Shown one piece after another: positions 1-8,084 of a stretch of DNA of 39,681 nt (positions are counted from its first letter, which is position 1; every line of letters begins with the position of its first letter). The translations under genes and the position numbers were made by a program. The notes beneath the pieces were generated by a model that worked only from the letters and a program-made list of their open reading frames with translations, ran no database searches and was not told where the DNA came from. Source of the stretch: JACCUZ01 sp038246575 (GTDB lineage: Bacteria; Actinomycetota; Actinomycetes; JACCUZ01). The DNA lies in contig JBBRVU010000017.1 of assembly GCA_038246575.1 (NCBI GenBank), forward strand, positions 1 to 39,681. The letters are read 5' to 3'.

Positions 1-392
1 CCCCTATGGTCGATGAATTCTTGGCCGGCTGGGCGCGGTGCTCTTCACGGTGGTACGTGCGCGGGCCGGACAGCGGCGACATGACGTCGGCGCATTGCTC
101 ATCTTCGGCCGGCGCTGTCACCGCACCGTCGCAGGGCCCAGGCCGGTGGGAGGAAGCCCCTGCGACGTGCAGTGCCCGGACCGGCTTTGACCGTGCGCCT
201 GGCGCTGGGTGTCGTGGGTTCGAATCCCCCGCGGTCCCTACCAGGTCATGATCACCGTTTAGGACCCTGACTCCACCCATTGGCGGGGTGCACCACTGTC
301 ATGGTCCGTGATCTTCGCGATTGCAGCGGGTGGCACCGAGTGCAAGAGCGCATTGGCGGTCCCTCGGGTCCACGGCCTTTCGGGCCGCGAGG
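1..392. other. Gene-free left edge of the window
   Basis: I see no convincing coding frame on either strand. The short open frames here have Arg/Pro/Ser-rich translations typical of non-coding high-GC DNA. The only recognisable item is the tRNA 3'-end-like segment near 212-243. The stretch lies downstream of the minus-strand regulator gene, which ends at 393. Confidence 0.5.
212..243 (+). other. tRNA 3'-end-like remnant
   Basis: A T-arm-like segment (GTGGG, then loop TTCGAAT, then CCCCC) is followed by GCGGTCC and a CCA a few bases later. GGACCGG at about 175-181 could pair with the GCGGTCC arm over six bases, but only about 60 nt separate the two ends and no D-arm or anticodon arm is visible. 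It looks like a truncated tRNA or the tRNA end left by an integrating element. It shares TTCGAATCC with the right-hand att-like site near 39050 but is otherwise different, so it is not an obvious matching repeat. Confidence 0.3.
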
Positions 393-1154
393 TCACGTCG
401 GGCCCCACCCGCAGAGCTCCCGACAATCATGTGCCGTCCGCTGGGGGCGGGCCGCATAATGCACTAGTTGAGTCAGCTCGGCTGAAGGGGAGACTCCGAG
501 CTCGCGGTCCAACAACACCCGGTACGCGATCAGTGTTCGCTGGGCCTCCACCCAGTTGTCCTCGGCCAGGTACGCCTCGATCAAGGTGCGTTGAGCGCTC
601 TCCCGCAGTGGCTCGGCGCGGATGGCGGACAGGGCAGCATCGACGGCGTCGGCGTGGCGCCTCTGTGCAGACAGGATCCGGCTCTGCGCCTCCAGGGCGT
701 GCAGGACTCGTTGGCGCAGCCGTTCCCGTTCAAGAATCGTCCAGTCGTCGTACCACCCGGGCAGCAGGTCCAAGGCGTCAACCTCGAGCTGCATCCGGCG
801 CAGATCGGCCGGCTCCGGCCGACCGGTGATCAGTCGGTCCGCCCATCCTTTCAGCTGATGGACGTCGACGGACACCTGGTCGAGCAGGCTCAGTGACCAC
901 TTGTCGCAGTCCAACACGTCGACCCCGGCGCCCCGCAGCCGCCACAGTGCCGAGCGGAGGTTGCCGGCCGCCCTGCAGTCGTCACCGATCGGCCACAGGG
1001 TGCCAGCGACATGCCGCCGTTCGACGCGTCCGCGACGCAGGGCCACGAAGGCGAGCAGTCGTTTGCTTCCCTCCGGCACGGACCGGCGGTCATCGTCGAC
1101 GGACACATAGGGCCCCCCGAACAGGTGCACCATGATGCCTTCGTGTGTCGTCAC
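393..1154 (-). CDS. SARP/BTAD-family transcriptional regulator
   Basis: This 253-residue protein has the layout of a small SARP-type activator. An N-terminal OmpR-like winged helix spans roughly residues 8-95 (motifs KRLLAFVALRRGRVERRHVA and LRSALWRLR). A helical bacterial transcriptional activator domain follows, about 100-240, with DLLPGWYDDW, the Leu/Arg helix RLRQRVLHALEAQSRIL and REL-GVSPSAEL near the end. It has no NB-ARC or TPR extension. The GTG start is preceded by an AGGAGG-type ribosome site seven bases upstream; an internal ATG eight codons in is the alternative. The gene lies beyond the last gene of the CIS operon in the same direction, separated by 112 bp, so it probably has its own promoter. 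BTAD regulators are transcriptional activators; control of this CIS locus is inferred from position only. The last ~20 residues are poorly conserved-looking. Confidence 0.85.
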   Translation of the reverse strand: MTTHEGIMVHLFGGPYVSVDDDRRSVPEGSKRLLAFVALRRGRVERRHVAGTLWPIGDDCRAAGNLRSALWRLRGAGVDVLDCDKWSLSLLDQVSVDVHQLKGWADRLITGRPEPADLRRMQLEVDALDLLPGWYDDWTILERERLRQRVLHALEAQSRILSAQRRHADAVDAALSAIRAEPLRESAQRTLIEAYLAEDNWVEAQRTLIAYRVLLDRELGVSPSAELTQLVHYAARPQRTAHDCRELCGWGPT

Positions 1155-1266
1155 CGCGTCCCCTCCTTTGGTCGTCTGGGACCCTGACAGAATGTGTCTT
1201 GACTTGTTGAGAGCCGGGGCTGGACCTCCTGATACCGAACGTCGGAAGATCTTGGCCGGCAGTCGG

Positions 1267-1485
1267 TTACCCGCTGGATGACTCCGGCGGACGGTGCGAC
1301 CGGACGAATTCGGCGACGGCGTCCATGGCCTCCTCCATCCGGGCGAAATGCATCACCCGCGGATCATGGGCCACCGCCAAACCGCGGTGCAGATACCGCT
1401 CCACCGTGAGCGTGATCAGCAGCCGATCCACCTCGGTCTCGATCCGCATGATGCAAACGCTGGTCTGACCTGTTCCCTCTCGCAC
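1267..1485 (-). CDS. Small hypothetical protein at the end of the CIS operon
   Basis: A short protein of about 72 residues, not recognised. The start is chosen at a GTG preceded by GAGGA at good spacing, just after the stop of the upstream gene; an ATG at 1449 would give 60 residues but lacks a visible ribosome site. The open frame extends further upstream only by overlapping the preceding gene. The body (IETEVDRLLITLTVERYLHR, then MEEAMDAVAEFVRSH) looks like a small alpha/beta fold ending in a helix, with no signal peptide or membrane segment. It overlaps the preceding gene's stop region and so is likely co-transcribed as the last gene of the baseplate operon. Function unknown. Confidence 0.55.
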   Translation of the reverse strand: MREGTGQTSVCIMRIETEVDRLLITLTVERYLHRGLAVAHDPRVMHFARMEEAMDAVAEFVRSHRPPESSSG

Positions 1486-1495
1486 AGGGCCGTCC

Positions 1496-3106
1496 TCACC
1501 GAGCGCCGCGAACGAATAGGAAGACGGCGTCGTCGCCGTCGAGCTGCTCGGCGTAGACCCCTCCGGTGCGCCTTTCCGCATCGAGACCGAGTGCCGCCGT
1601 GAGGGCCCGGGCCCGAGCCGCTACCAACGGCTGCCGCGCCACATCGGCGCAGGTGGCCAGCACGTCGACGGGGGCCTTGGAGCCCAGCTCCGCGATCGCG
1701 GCGCGCACGGCGGCCAGTTCATCCGCGGCGGTGAGCAGCTGCCAGTCCTGTTCCAGGTAGTCCACTCGCATCACCGGCTCGGCCGGTGCCGCAGCCTCCA
1801 TGGCGGGCAGGTAGCGGGCGCGGACATTCGGCGCGGTCAGCACGTGTACGGCGACGGGAGCCTCCTGCGGCTGGGGCCGAGCCCGCTTGAGATCGGCGCT
1901 CAGCTCGGGTTCGCGCACGAAGGCAACCCAGCCGAGCACGTCAGTCCGCACTGCGGGCAGATCAGCCGGCACGTCGGGGATCAGGATCAGCACCTGAGGA
2001 GCGGGATCGGCATTGCGGACCAACGGGATCCGATCGAGGTGCTGGGCCAGCCCGACAGCGCTGACGGCAGCGTCCGGCGGGCAGTGCACGATCCGCAGCT
2101 CGAGCGCGTTGCCGAGGGCCGCCGTCAGCCAATCCTCCACGGTGACCCCCTCGCGTAGGCCCGCCGGCACGGGAAGGAATCCGGCGGGCGGCAGTTCGAC
2201 GAACCGCTCGGTCAGTGCGGGCTTGATGTCAACCGGGCGGTCGGCGAGCTGGTCCTGGAACTGCAGCAGCTGCGCGGTAAACACTGGTTCGGGTCGCAGG
2301 CCGAGATGGAACGGCCACGCCGTCTGGGGTGGGGTCGTCATCCGGTCTCGCCGGGCGCTCCATACGTCGACCACCCAGGTGTCGTCGATCCAGGCGAGCA
2401 GGCCGATGGGCACCGCCCCGGCCGCCGGGGCGGCGGCCGGTGACGGGGCCTGCCAGGGCCGGCCGAGGATGCTCGGGATCGCAGCGTTCGCCGACGCCGG
2501 TGTGAGCCATGGGTCGCCGCTGCGGCGTTCTCGGTCGAAGTAGGCGCTGACGATGGCGCTGAGGGCCTTGTCAGCGGATGCGTTGACCCAGTCGCCGGGC
2601 AGAGAGTCGGCTCGGACCCGGACCTGCACGGCGTCGTCGAGCCACGGCTGGATCGACGACTCCGGCCCGCACGACGTTGCACAGACTGAGGAGTAGACCG
2701 GTTCGCTCCCGCCGGGGATGGCCTCGGCCGCCACCACCTCGACGATCCAGATCCGGCCCGGCACCGGGCGTAACAGGCGGGACAGGTCCACCGTGAGCGC
2801 GGCACGGTTGCGCAGCGCCCGACCGGACGGGTCGAACGCAAGACCCAGACCGGCGGTCAGCGTGTCGTCTCTGAGTTCTAGCGAGTACCCGTACACCACA
2901 CCGCTGCCACCGCCGGAGGCGCAGAGCAGGGCCAGCTCTCCCGCGTAGGCCTGGATCTGGTCGAGATGCTCGGCCCGCAGGAAGAGCCCGTCGGCCGGGT
3001 TCAGTCGCCTGATGCCCGTGGAGGCCGCTCCAGAGTGGACGCTCTGCAGCGCGGGATCCGCGGCCATCTTCGTGCCGGCCCCCTTGTTCTGCGTTGTCGG
3101 CATCAT
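1496..3106 (-). CDS. CIS-associated hypothetical protein, TssK-like N-terminal motif
   Basis: A 536-residue protein of unknown exact role. Near residues 35-80 it carries DGLFLRAEHLDQIQAYAGEL followed by GVVYGYSLEL. The upstream neighbour has the matching segment GMLLGEDDFRVL and GVVWGYGV, so the two share an N-terminal domain. The motif recalls the GMFLxPQHFQ entry motif of T6SS baseplate protein TssK, which suggests, without proving, a baseplate or adaptor role. The rest is soluble and Pro/Ala-rich, with no membrane segment. The ATG overlaps the upstream stop (ATGA), and an AGGAGGGG ribosome site lies inside the upstream gene, so translation is coupled. It is co-transcribed with the ATPase and tape-measure genes. 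Confidence 0.7.
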   Translation of the reverse strand: MMPTTQNKGAGTKMAADPALQSVHSGAASTGIRRLNPADGLFLRAEHLDQIQAYAGELALLCASGGGSGVVYGYSLELRDDTLTAGLGLAFDPSGRALRNRAALTVDLSRLLRPVPGRIWIVEVVAAEAIPGGSEPVYSSVCATSCGPESSIQPWLDDAVQVRVRADSLPGDWVNASADKALSAIVSAYFDRERRSGDPWLTPASANAAIPSILGRPWQAPSPAAAPAAGAVPIGLLAWIDDTWVVDVWSARRDRMTTPPQTAWPFHLGLRPEPVFTAQLLQFQDQLADRPVDIKPALTERFVELPPAGFLPVPAGLREGVTVEDWLTAALGNALELRIVHCPPDAAVSAVGLAQHLDRIPLVRNADPAPQVLILIPDVPADLPAVRTDVLGWVAFVREPELSADLKRARPQPQEAPVAVHVLTAPNVRARYLPAMEAAAPAEPVMRVDYLEQDWQLLTAADELAAVRAAIAELGSKAPVDVLATCADVARQPLVAARARALTAALGLDAERRTGGVYAEQLDGDDAVFLFVRGAR

Positions 3107-4410
3107 GACCCCTCCTGTTCCCGAACCCCGTCGATGACCGTGATGACGGCGTCGTGACCGTCGTGGCGGTCGCCGCGCGGCCCTCCGACGACCCCCGCCA
3201 GCGGGGCCGCCGGATCCACCCCGTAAACCGGGGTGGGGCCGGTGCCCTTGACCAAGAGTCGCACCACGCTGTTCATCGGTCGACCCGCGAGCCGGACGAC
3301 GATCCGCCCAGCGCCACTGTCATAGGTGACCGACTCGACGTCCTCCTCCACCCAGCCGCGCGCCGACAGCGACGTGACGGTGACCGCCCGCCGCACCGAG
3401 CCGGCGACCAGCTCCGCCGACACCGGCAGGAGGAAGCAGCGCTCGGCCTCGTTCCAGGCGACGTCGTCAGCGTCGACCCGCGGACCCTCGAACCGCATTT
3501 CCCGATCAAGGTGGCGGTCTCGATCATGGTGGCGCAGCCGCGCGTGGTCGTCGTCGGTCTCGAACATCTTGGCTGCAACAGTGCAGAGCAGGTCGCCGAG
3601 CGCCTGGGCCGGCAGCAGCACGCAGCGGCAGCAGTCGTCGACGCGGACGTCCTGCACTGTCGTACAGCCGTCGGCGTCCTGAACGTCGATCTCGACACAG
3701 GCCAGGACGACGGGGGCCTCCTCCTCGGGCACCGGGAACAGGGTCGGCACGTCGGTGCCCTCGTGGCACGCGGGAGCCCTGCCGGTGACGTAGCGGAGGG
3801 CGAGGCGGCGCAACTGGCGGCAGGGCTCTGCGAGGTCATCATCCGGCCCGCAGTCGTCGTCGTCGTCATCGTCGCTGCTGGGCAGCTGCGGCCGGCAGGG
3901 GCGGCACCCCCCGAGGACCAGCTCGACCCGTACCCCCTCGACGATCCGTGAGGCGGAGTCGTGGGTGCGGGTGACGTCACACGGGTCAGCCAGGGTGGGC
4001 ACCGGACGTGCCGTGGCACAGTCGAACTGCGCGACCAGGCACGCGGTGACCGTGCGGGTGTGGCACTCGTCCTGGTTCTTCGGCTGGTCGTGGTCGGCGA
4101 GCCAGCGGCGGAGGTCGACGGTGGTGGAGGCGGTCAGCGCCAGCTCCCGGCCCCACCCGTCTAGAGCCAGTCCGGGGCGCACAACCAGGCCGAGCAGGCC
4201 GTCGCGGCGCACGCCGTACCCCCAGACCACACCAGTGCCGTGCAGCCAGGCGTTGTGCAGCATCTGCTTGCCGCGTGGATTGCCCATCAGCACCCGGAAG
4301 TCGTCCTCACCGAGCAGCATGCCCTGCCGCGCACGGAGCAGCTCGAACGGGGTGATGGGTAGGTCAGCGGTCGCGCAGTCGCCGCAGGTGCAGTCGTGTT
4401 CAGTGCTCAT
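3103..4410 (-). CDS. CIS-associated Cys/Asp-rich hypothetical protein with LHGTGVVWGYGV motif
   Basis: A 435-residue protein. The N-terminus contains ARQGMLLGEDDF and LHNAWLHGTGVVWGYGV, a signature I associate with uncharacterised proteins of CIS loci (from memory of GMLL-x-x-DF and HNR-x-LHGWGVVCGL-type sequences). The middle holds a run of seven aspartates and many cysteines (CRPCRP, DDCCRCVLL), so metal binding or disulfide chemistry is possible. No membrane segment or signal peptide is seen. It overlaps the ATPase gene by 11 nt upstream and the next gene by 4 nt downstream, placing it in the assembly operon. The function is not established; a baseplate-linked role is inferred from its neighbours and from the N-terminal similarity to the next gene. 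Confidence 0.7.
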   Translation of the reverse strand: MSTEHDCTCGDCATADLPITPFELLRARQGMLLGEDDFRVLMGNPRGKQMLHNAWLHGTGVVWGYGVRRDGLLGLVVRPGLALDGWGRELALTASTTVDLRRWLADHDQPKNQDECHTRTVTACLVAQFDCATARPVPTLADPCDVTRTHDSASRIVEGVRVELVLGGCRPCRPQLPSSDDDDDDDCGPDDDLAEPCRQLRRLALRYVTGRAPACHEGTDVPTLFPVPEEEAPVVLACVEIDVQDADGCTTVQDVRVDDCCRCVLLPAQALGDLLCTVAAKMFETDDDHARLRHHDRDRHLDREMRFEGPRVDADDVAWNEAERCFLLPVSAELVAGSVRRAVTVTSLSARGWVEEDVESVTYDSGAGRIVVRLAGRPMNSVVRLLVKGTGPTPVYGVDPAAPLAGVVGGPRGDRHDGHDAVITVIDGVREQEGS

Positions 4411-6400
4411 GATGTCTCCTCGGAGGCTCGCCGGGGAAAGGCAGTGCCACCTTGGCGTACTCCCGGCGGACGGCGGCGATCAAGTGGTGCTCGTGCAGCC
4501 TGTCGCCGGCCGCAGCTGCGGCGAAGGCGGCGGCCAGTGCGGCATTGCGGATCCAGCCGCCGGACACCGGATACATCCGGGCCAGGACGTCGAGGTCCAC
4601 GTCGTCGTCGACGTGCCCGTGGGGCAGGTGCAGCTGCCACAGCTCGCGCCGGCCCGCGAGGTCCGGCAACGGCACGTCGACGACGAAGTCCATCCGGCGC
4701 AGGAAGGCGGCGTCGATGTTGTGCCGCAGGTTGGTGGTCAGCACCAGCAGGCCGTCGAAGGTATCCAGCCGCTGCAACAGGTAGGCCGTCTCCAGGTTGG
4801 CGTAGCGGTCGTGGGCGTCGGAGATCTCGGTCCGGCTGCCGAACAGGGCGTCGGCCTCGTCCAGGAGGAGCACGGCCCGCGTACGCTCGGCGGCGTCGAA
4901 GGTGGCCGCGAGATTCTTCTCGGTCTCCCCCAACCACTTCGAGACGATCTGCGACAGGTCGACCCGCATCAGGTCGGTCTGGGCAGCAGTCGCCAGCGCC
5001 TCCGCGGCGAGTGACTTGCCGGTCCCGGGCGGCCCGGAGAGGAGCAGCCGCGCCCCCCGGTGTGCCCGCGCCGTTCGGCGCATCTGCCAGTCCTCCAGCA
5101 CCCTGCCCTGGTGCACCAACCGGGACACCGCGTCGCGCAGCTGGAAGCCGGCCTCCTCGGGCAGCACCAACCGGCCCCACGCCACCTGGGGCGTGGTCAG
5201 CTCGACCCCCGGCGGCAGCACTGCCCCGGTGCGCCGCCTCAGGGCCGCCGACGCGTTAGCCAGCGTCGGCTGCTGCCCGGCGGCCCGCAGGTCACGGGCC
5301 ACGGTGGCGACCCAGGCCGGATCCAGCGGAAGCTGCGCGCCCAGCTCAGCGGCGACGGTGTCGTCCACGCCGGGCAGCATCGCCCGCCAGGCCAGCTGCC
5401 GCTTCACGTCGGACACCGGGGCGACCGGCAGTACCAGCACCGGCCGGGAGCCGTCCAAGCGCACCGAACCCGCTGGCGCACAGAGGATCACCGGCCCCAG
5501 CAGGTCGCCGAGGTCACCCCGGCCAGGCCCCGGAGAGTCGGGCTCCCCGGTGGCGCGGACCAGTACCAGCACAGGGACGGCGCCACGGATTGTGGCCTGC
5601 ACGACGGCCTGGTCCGCGGCCTCGGCCACCGACCTGCCGGGGTCCACCCGCACGGCGAATCCCTGCGCGCCCACCGATTCCAGCAGCGCGGCCACCCGGC
5701 TGATCGCGATCCGCTCCTCGGCGGCAGCCACCACCACGGTGGCCGTCAGGCCGTCCCGCACCACGCGGGCCGCCTGCCGGACCAGCTCGTGGTCCAGCCA
5801 GCCGTCCAGCCCGGCCGGTGCCGGGTCGAGGAGGAGGCGCTGGGCCCCCTTTGGTGCCGTGTCGACCCCGTGCAGCACCTCCCACAACGGGTCGGGCAGC
5901 GACAGGGACCGTTCGAACAGTGCGGCGCTGCCGCTGAGCCGCAGCACTCCGTGCCGGACGGCCGCGCCCGCGCCCAGTAGGCGGCGCACCTCCGCGCGGC
6001 CCACGCCTTCCTCGCCGAGGACCAGAGCGGAAAGGCCCACGGTCGGACGCGGTTCACCCAGCGGGTGCAGCGACCGCAACGTCCCCGCGAGGCCCTCGTG
6101 CTCCTCGGCGAGCCCGGCGAGCAGCACCAGTCGGCGTTCGGCCGGGCTCAGGCCGAGACCGTCGACCAGGCGATCCAGCGGGTGACGCTCGCGCCCCCGC
6201 ATGGGTCCCGGTGGCACCGATGCGCGAGCCTGCTCGGCCCAGGTGCGCAGGAAGTCGATCGAGGCCGACGCCGCGGGGTCACTGCTGCCGATGCCGTCCA
6301 CGACGTTCGCGAGCAGGTCGGCGACATCCGCGACCTGGGCGGTCAGCTGGCGGCTCGTCTGCGCGACGCCGTCCAGAAGCTCGCGGCCGAGGTCAGGCAT
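4400..6400 (-). CDS. AAA+ ATPase of the contractile injection system (Pvc15/Afp15-like)
   Basis: The 666-residue protein has a divergent N-terminal half and a C-terminal AAA+ domain of the CDC48 type. Walker A GPPGTGKS is at about 456-463, the pore-loop candidate KWLGE at about 488-492, Walker B LLLDEAD at about 511-517, the sensor-1 segment LTTN at about 554 and the arginine-finger segment FLRRMDF at about 566. Every key residue is present. In Afp and PVC, the Afp15/Pvc15 ATPase is needed for assembly of the particle; the energy-dependent step is not settled. It starts with an 8-nt overlap (ATGCCTGA) with the tape-measure gene, the usual Pvc14-Pvc15 order, and overlaps the following gene by 11 nt. 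It is expected in the cytoplasm. Confidence 0.93.
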   Translation of the reverse strand: MPDLGRELLDGVAQTSRQLTAQVADVADLLANVVDGIGSSDPAASASIDFLRTWAEQARASVPPGPMRGRERHPLDRLVDGLGLSPAERRLVLLAGLAEEHEGLAGTLRSLHPLGEPRPTVGLSALVLGEEGVGRAEVRRLLGAGAAVRHGVLRLSGSAALFERSLSLPDPLWEVLHGVDTAPKGAQRLLLDPAPAGLDGWLDHELVRQAARVVRDGLTATVVVAAAEERIAISRVAALLESVGAQGFAVRVDPGRSVAEAADQAVVQATIRGAVPVLVLVRATGEPDSPGPGRGDLGDLLGPVILCAPAGSVRLDGSRPVLVLPVAPVSDVKRQLAWRAMLPGVDDTVAAELGAQLPLDPAWVATVARDLRAAGQQPTLANASAALRRRTGAVLPPGVELTTPQVAWGRLVLPEEAGFQLRDAVSRLVHQGRVLEDWQMRRTARAHRGARLLLSGPPGTGKSLAAEALATAAQTDLMRVDLSQIVSKWLGETEKNLAATFDAAERTRAVLLLDEADALFGSRTEISDAHDRYANLETAYLLQRLDTFDGLLVLTTNLRHNIDAAFLRRMDFVVDVPLPDLAGRRELWQLHLPHGHVDDDVDLDVLARMYPVSGGWIRNAALAAAFAAAAAGDRLHEHHLIAAVRREYAKVALPFPGEPPRRHHEH

Positions 6401-8084
6401 AGCGGATCACCACCACGGCGCCGAGCCAGGCCACGAACCCCGGGTCGAGGTCCAGGCCGGCTCGGCGGACGTCGAGGTCGACGTCGCTCAGCCGCAGCTC
6501 GAACTCGATCCAGCCGGGGGTGTGGCGGACGGTGCCGCTGCGCCGCACGAGGCGGGTCACGACGGCTTGCGGCGAGATGGCCTGCCCGGCCAGGTCGAGT
6601 CGTTGGGCGGTGACGCGGGCCCAGCGGTCGGCGAGCAGCGCGAGCTGCGCCCGCTGCCCGGCCCTGGGTTCGGGGGTGGGCACCAGCGCCTGAGGGGGGA
6701 GCCCGGCGACCACTCGGGTGGACGGGTCGGCGAGTCCATCCCGCGCGTAGCCTGTCATCGCGTGGGCGAGGTGGAACAGGATCCACGACGAGGGTCGGGC
6801 GGCGAGATCCGGGTCGGCGAAGGCCTCGTCGGGCAGGCCGGCCTCTGCCGCGGTGGCGAACAGGTGGACCAGCCCACCCCAGACGGTGGCGAATCCCTGA
6901 TCCCCGCCACCTATGACCTGGTCGCCTTCCCGGAACGGCCGTGCGGCTGCCGGGAGGTCTTCTTCTGGACGACGGGGGCCGGGCGGTAGGAGCGTCACGT
7001 CAGCCGGCAGCGGCTCCTGCACAGAGGTGTCGCTGCGGGCGGGGACGCTGATCGATCCGGTGCTCCCGAGGCTGGCTTCGGTGGCCGGCGTGCGCTCGAG
7101 GGCAACGGCCGGCGGCTCTGCCGGCGGCGGCGCGGCTCGCTCGGCGCGGGAGAGTGCAAGATCACGCAGAAGAGTCGAGTCAGCAGCGACATCGACGACC
7201 GTGGCGTCGGTCGGCGACGGGTGCTCAGCGCTGGTGACGACGGTGGGGTCGATGGCGGCGGGTAGCGCCGCGAGCACCTGCGCGGCGATCGGACGGCGTA
7301 GTAAGGCCGGCTCCGCCTCGGCCGCCGCCAGCACCGCCCACGCTCGCACTGTGGCAGAGCTCGGGCGCAACCGGCTTCGGCGCCAGGCCCGGGCGAAGGG
7401 CGAGCGCGCGAGGATCCCGGCGACGACCGGCGACGGATCAGCGGAAGCGCCGACCGCGCCGTCATCTGAGTCGTCAGCCGATGGCTCGACCTGTAGCCAG
7501 GGCTGGGCCGGCCGGCCCGAGGCGGTCAGCACCACCGCGGCGGCGCGCTGCCATCCAGGCGCGGTGAGCAGGCGGTGCACCGCCGGAAGCCCGGCCGCCT
7601 GCACCGCCGCGCTCAGCACGTGCACGGCCGCGGTGGGATCACGTTCCAGTGCCGCCAGGGCCGCGCCGGCCGGGTCGACCGCCGGATCGGGATCCGCCGG
7701 GGTCAGGGCGGCGGCCGCTCGCCAGGCCCATTCGCGCTCCGTGATGCCCAGTGCGAGGCTTGCGATCATGTCGGCCACTGCGTCGGCCGGCCGGGCATAG
7801 TGCACGACCTCCGGGCCGCCGTCCGCCAGAGCGGCGATCAGGGCACGGGTGACGTCGTAGGCCCAGCGGCGTCCCAGGGCGGCGTCCCCCGCGAGCTGGT
7901 CGAGGGTCAGCGAGACGTCGAGGCGTCGGACGCACCATTCCCCAGGTGGCACGGCGGACGATGCCAGCGCCTCCTCGAGCCGCCGACCGGCGAGGTCAGT
8001 GAGCAGAGAGCGCACCCGCGCGTCCTCGTCGGGGTCGTTCACGGCGGCCCGGACGTGCATGCGGTCGACGATCAGGTCCGTCAT
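6393..8084 (-). CDS. Contractile injection system tape measure protein (Pvc14/Afp14-like)
   Basis: A 563-residue protein. The N-terminal part (DLIVDRMHVRAAV, then a helix, then CVRRLDVSLTLDQL) and the C-terminal part (WIEFELRLSDVDLDVRRAGL and DLDPGFVAWLGAVVVIRY) match what I know of the CIS tape-measure family. The middle, about residues 180-400, is Ala/Pro-rich and variable. Tape measures set the tube length and are needed for baseplate-to-tail assembly. The start is fixed by the ATGA overlap with the upstream gene, and the end overlaps the ATPase start by 8 nt. The long open frame upstream of this ATG is a shadow inside the Pvc12-like gene. Assignment rests on motif memory plus its place just before the ATPase. 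Confidence 0.8.
   Translation of the reverse strand: MTDLIVDRMHVRAAVNDPDEDARVRSLLTDLAGRRLEEALASSAVPPGEWCVRRLDVSLTLDQLAGDAALGRRWAYDVTRALIAALADGGPEVVHYARPADAVADMIASLALGITEREWAWRAAAALTPADPDPAVDPAGAALAALERDPTAAVHVLSAAVQAAGLPAVHRLLTAPGWQRAAAVVLTASGRPAQPWLQVEPSADDSDDGAVGASADPSPVVAGILARSPFARAWRRSRLRPSSATVRAWAVLAAAEAEPALLRRPIAAQVLAALPAAIDPTVVTSAEHPSPTDATVVDVAADSTLLRDLALSRAERAAPPPAEPPAVALERTPATEASLGSTGSISVPARSDTSVQEPLPADVTLLPPGPRRPEEDLPAAARPFREGDQVIGGGDQGFATVWGGLVHLFATAAEAGLPDEAFADPDLAARPSSWILFHLAHAMTGYARDGLADPSTRVVAGLPPQALVPTPEPRAGQRAQLALLADRWARVTAQRLDLAGQAISPQAVVTRLVRRSGTVRHTPGWIEFELRLSDVDLDVRRAGLDLDPGFVAWLGAVVVIRYA

Noticed and set aside
160..243. Complete tRNA gene
   Set aside because: Only acceptor and T-arm parts are seen; the length is too short and anticodon and D arms are missing.
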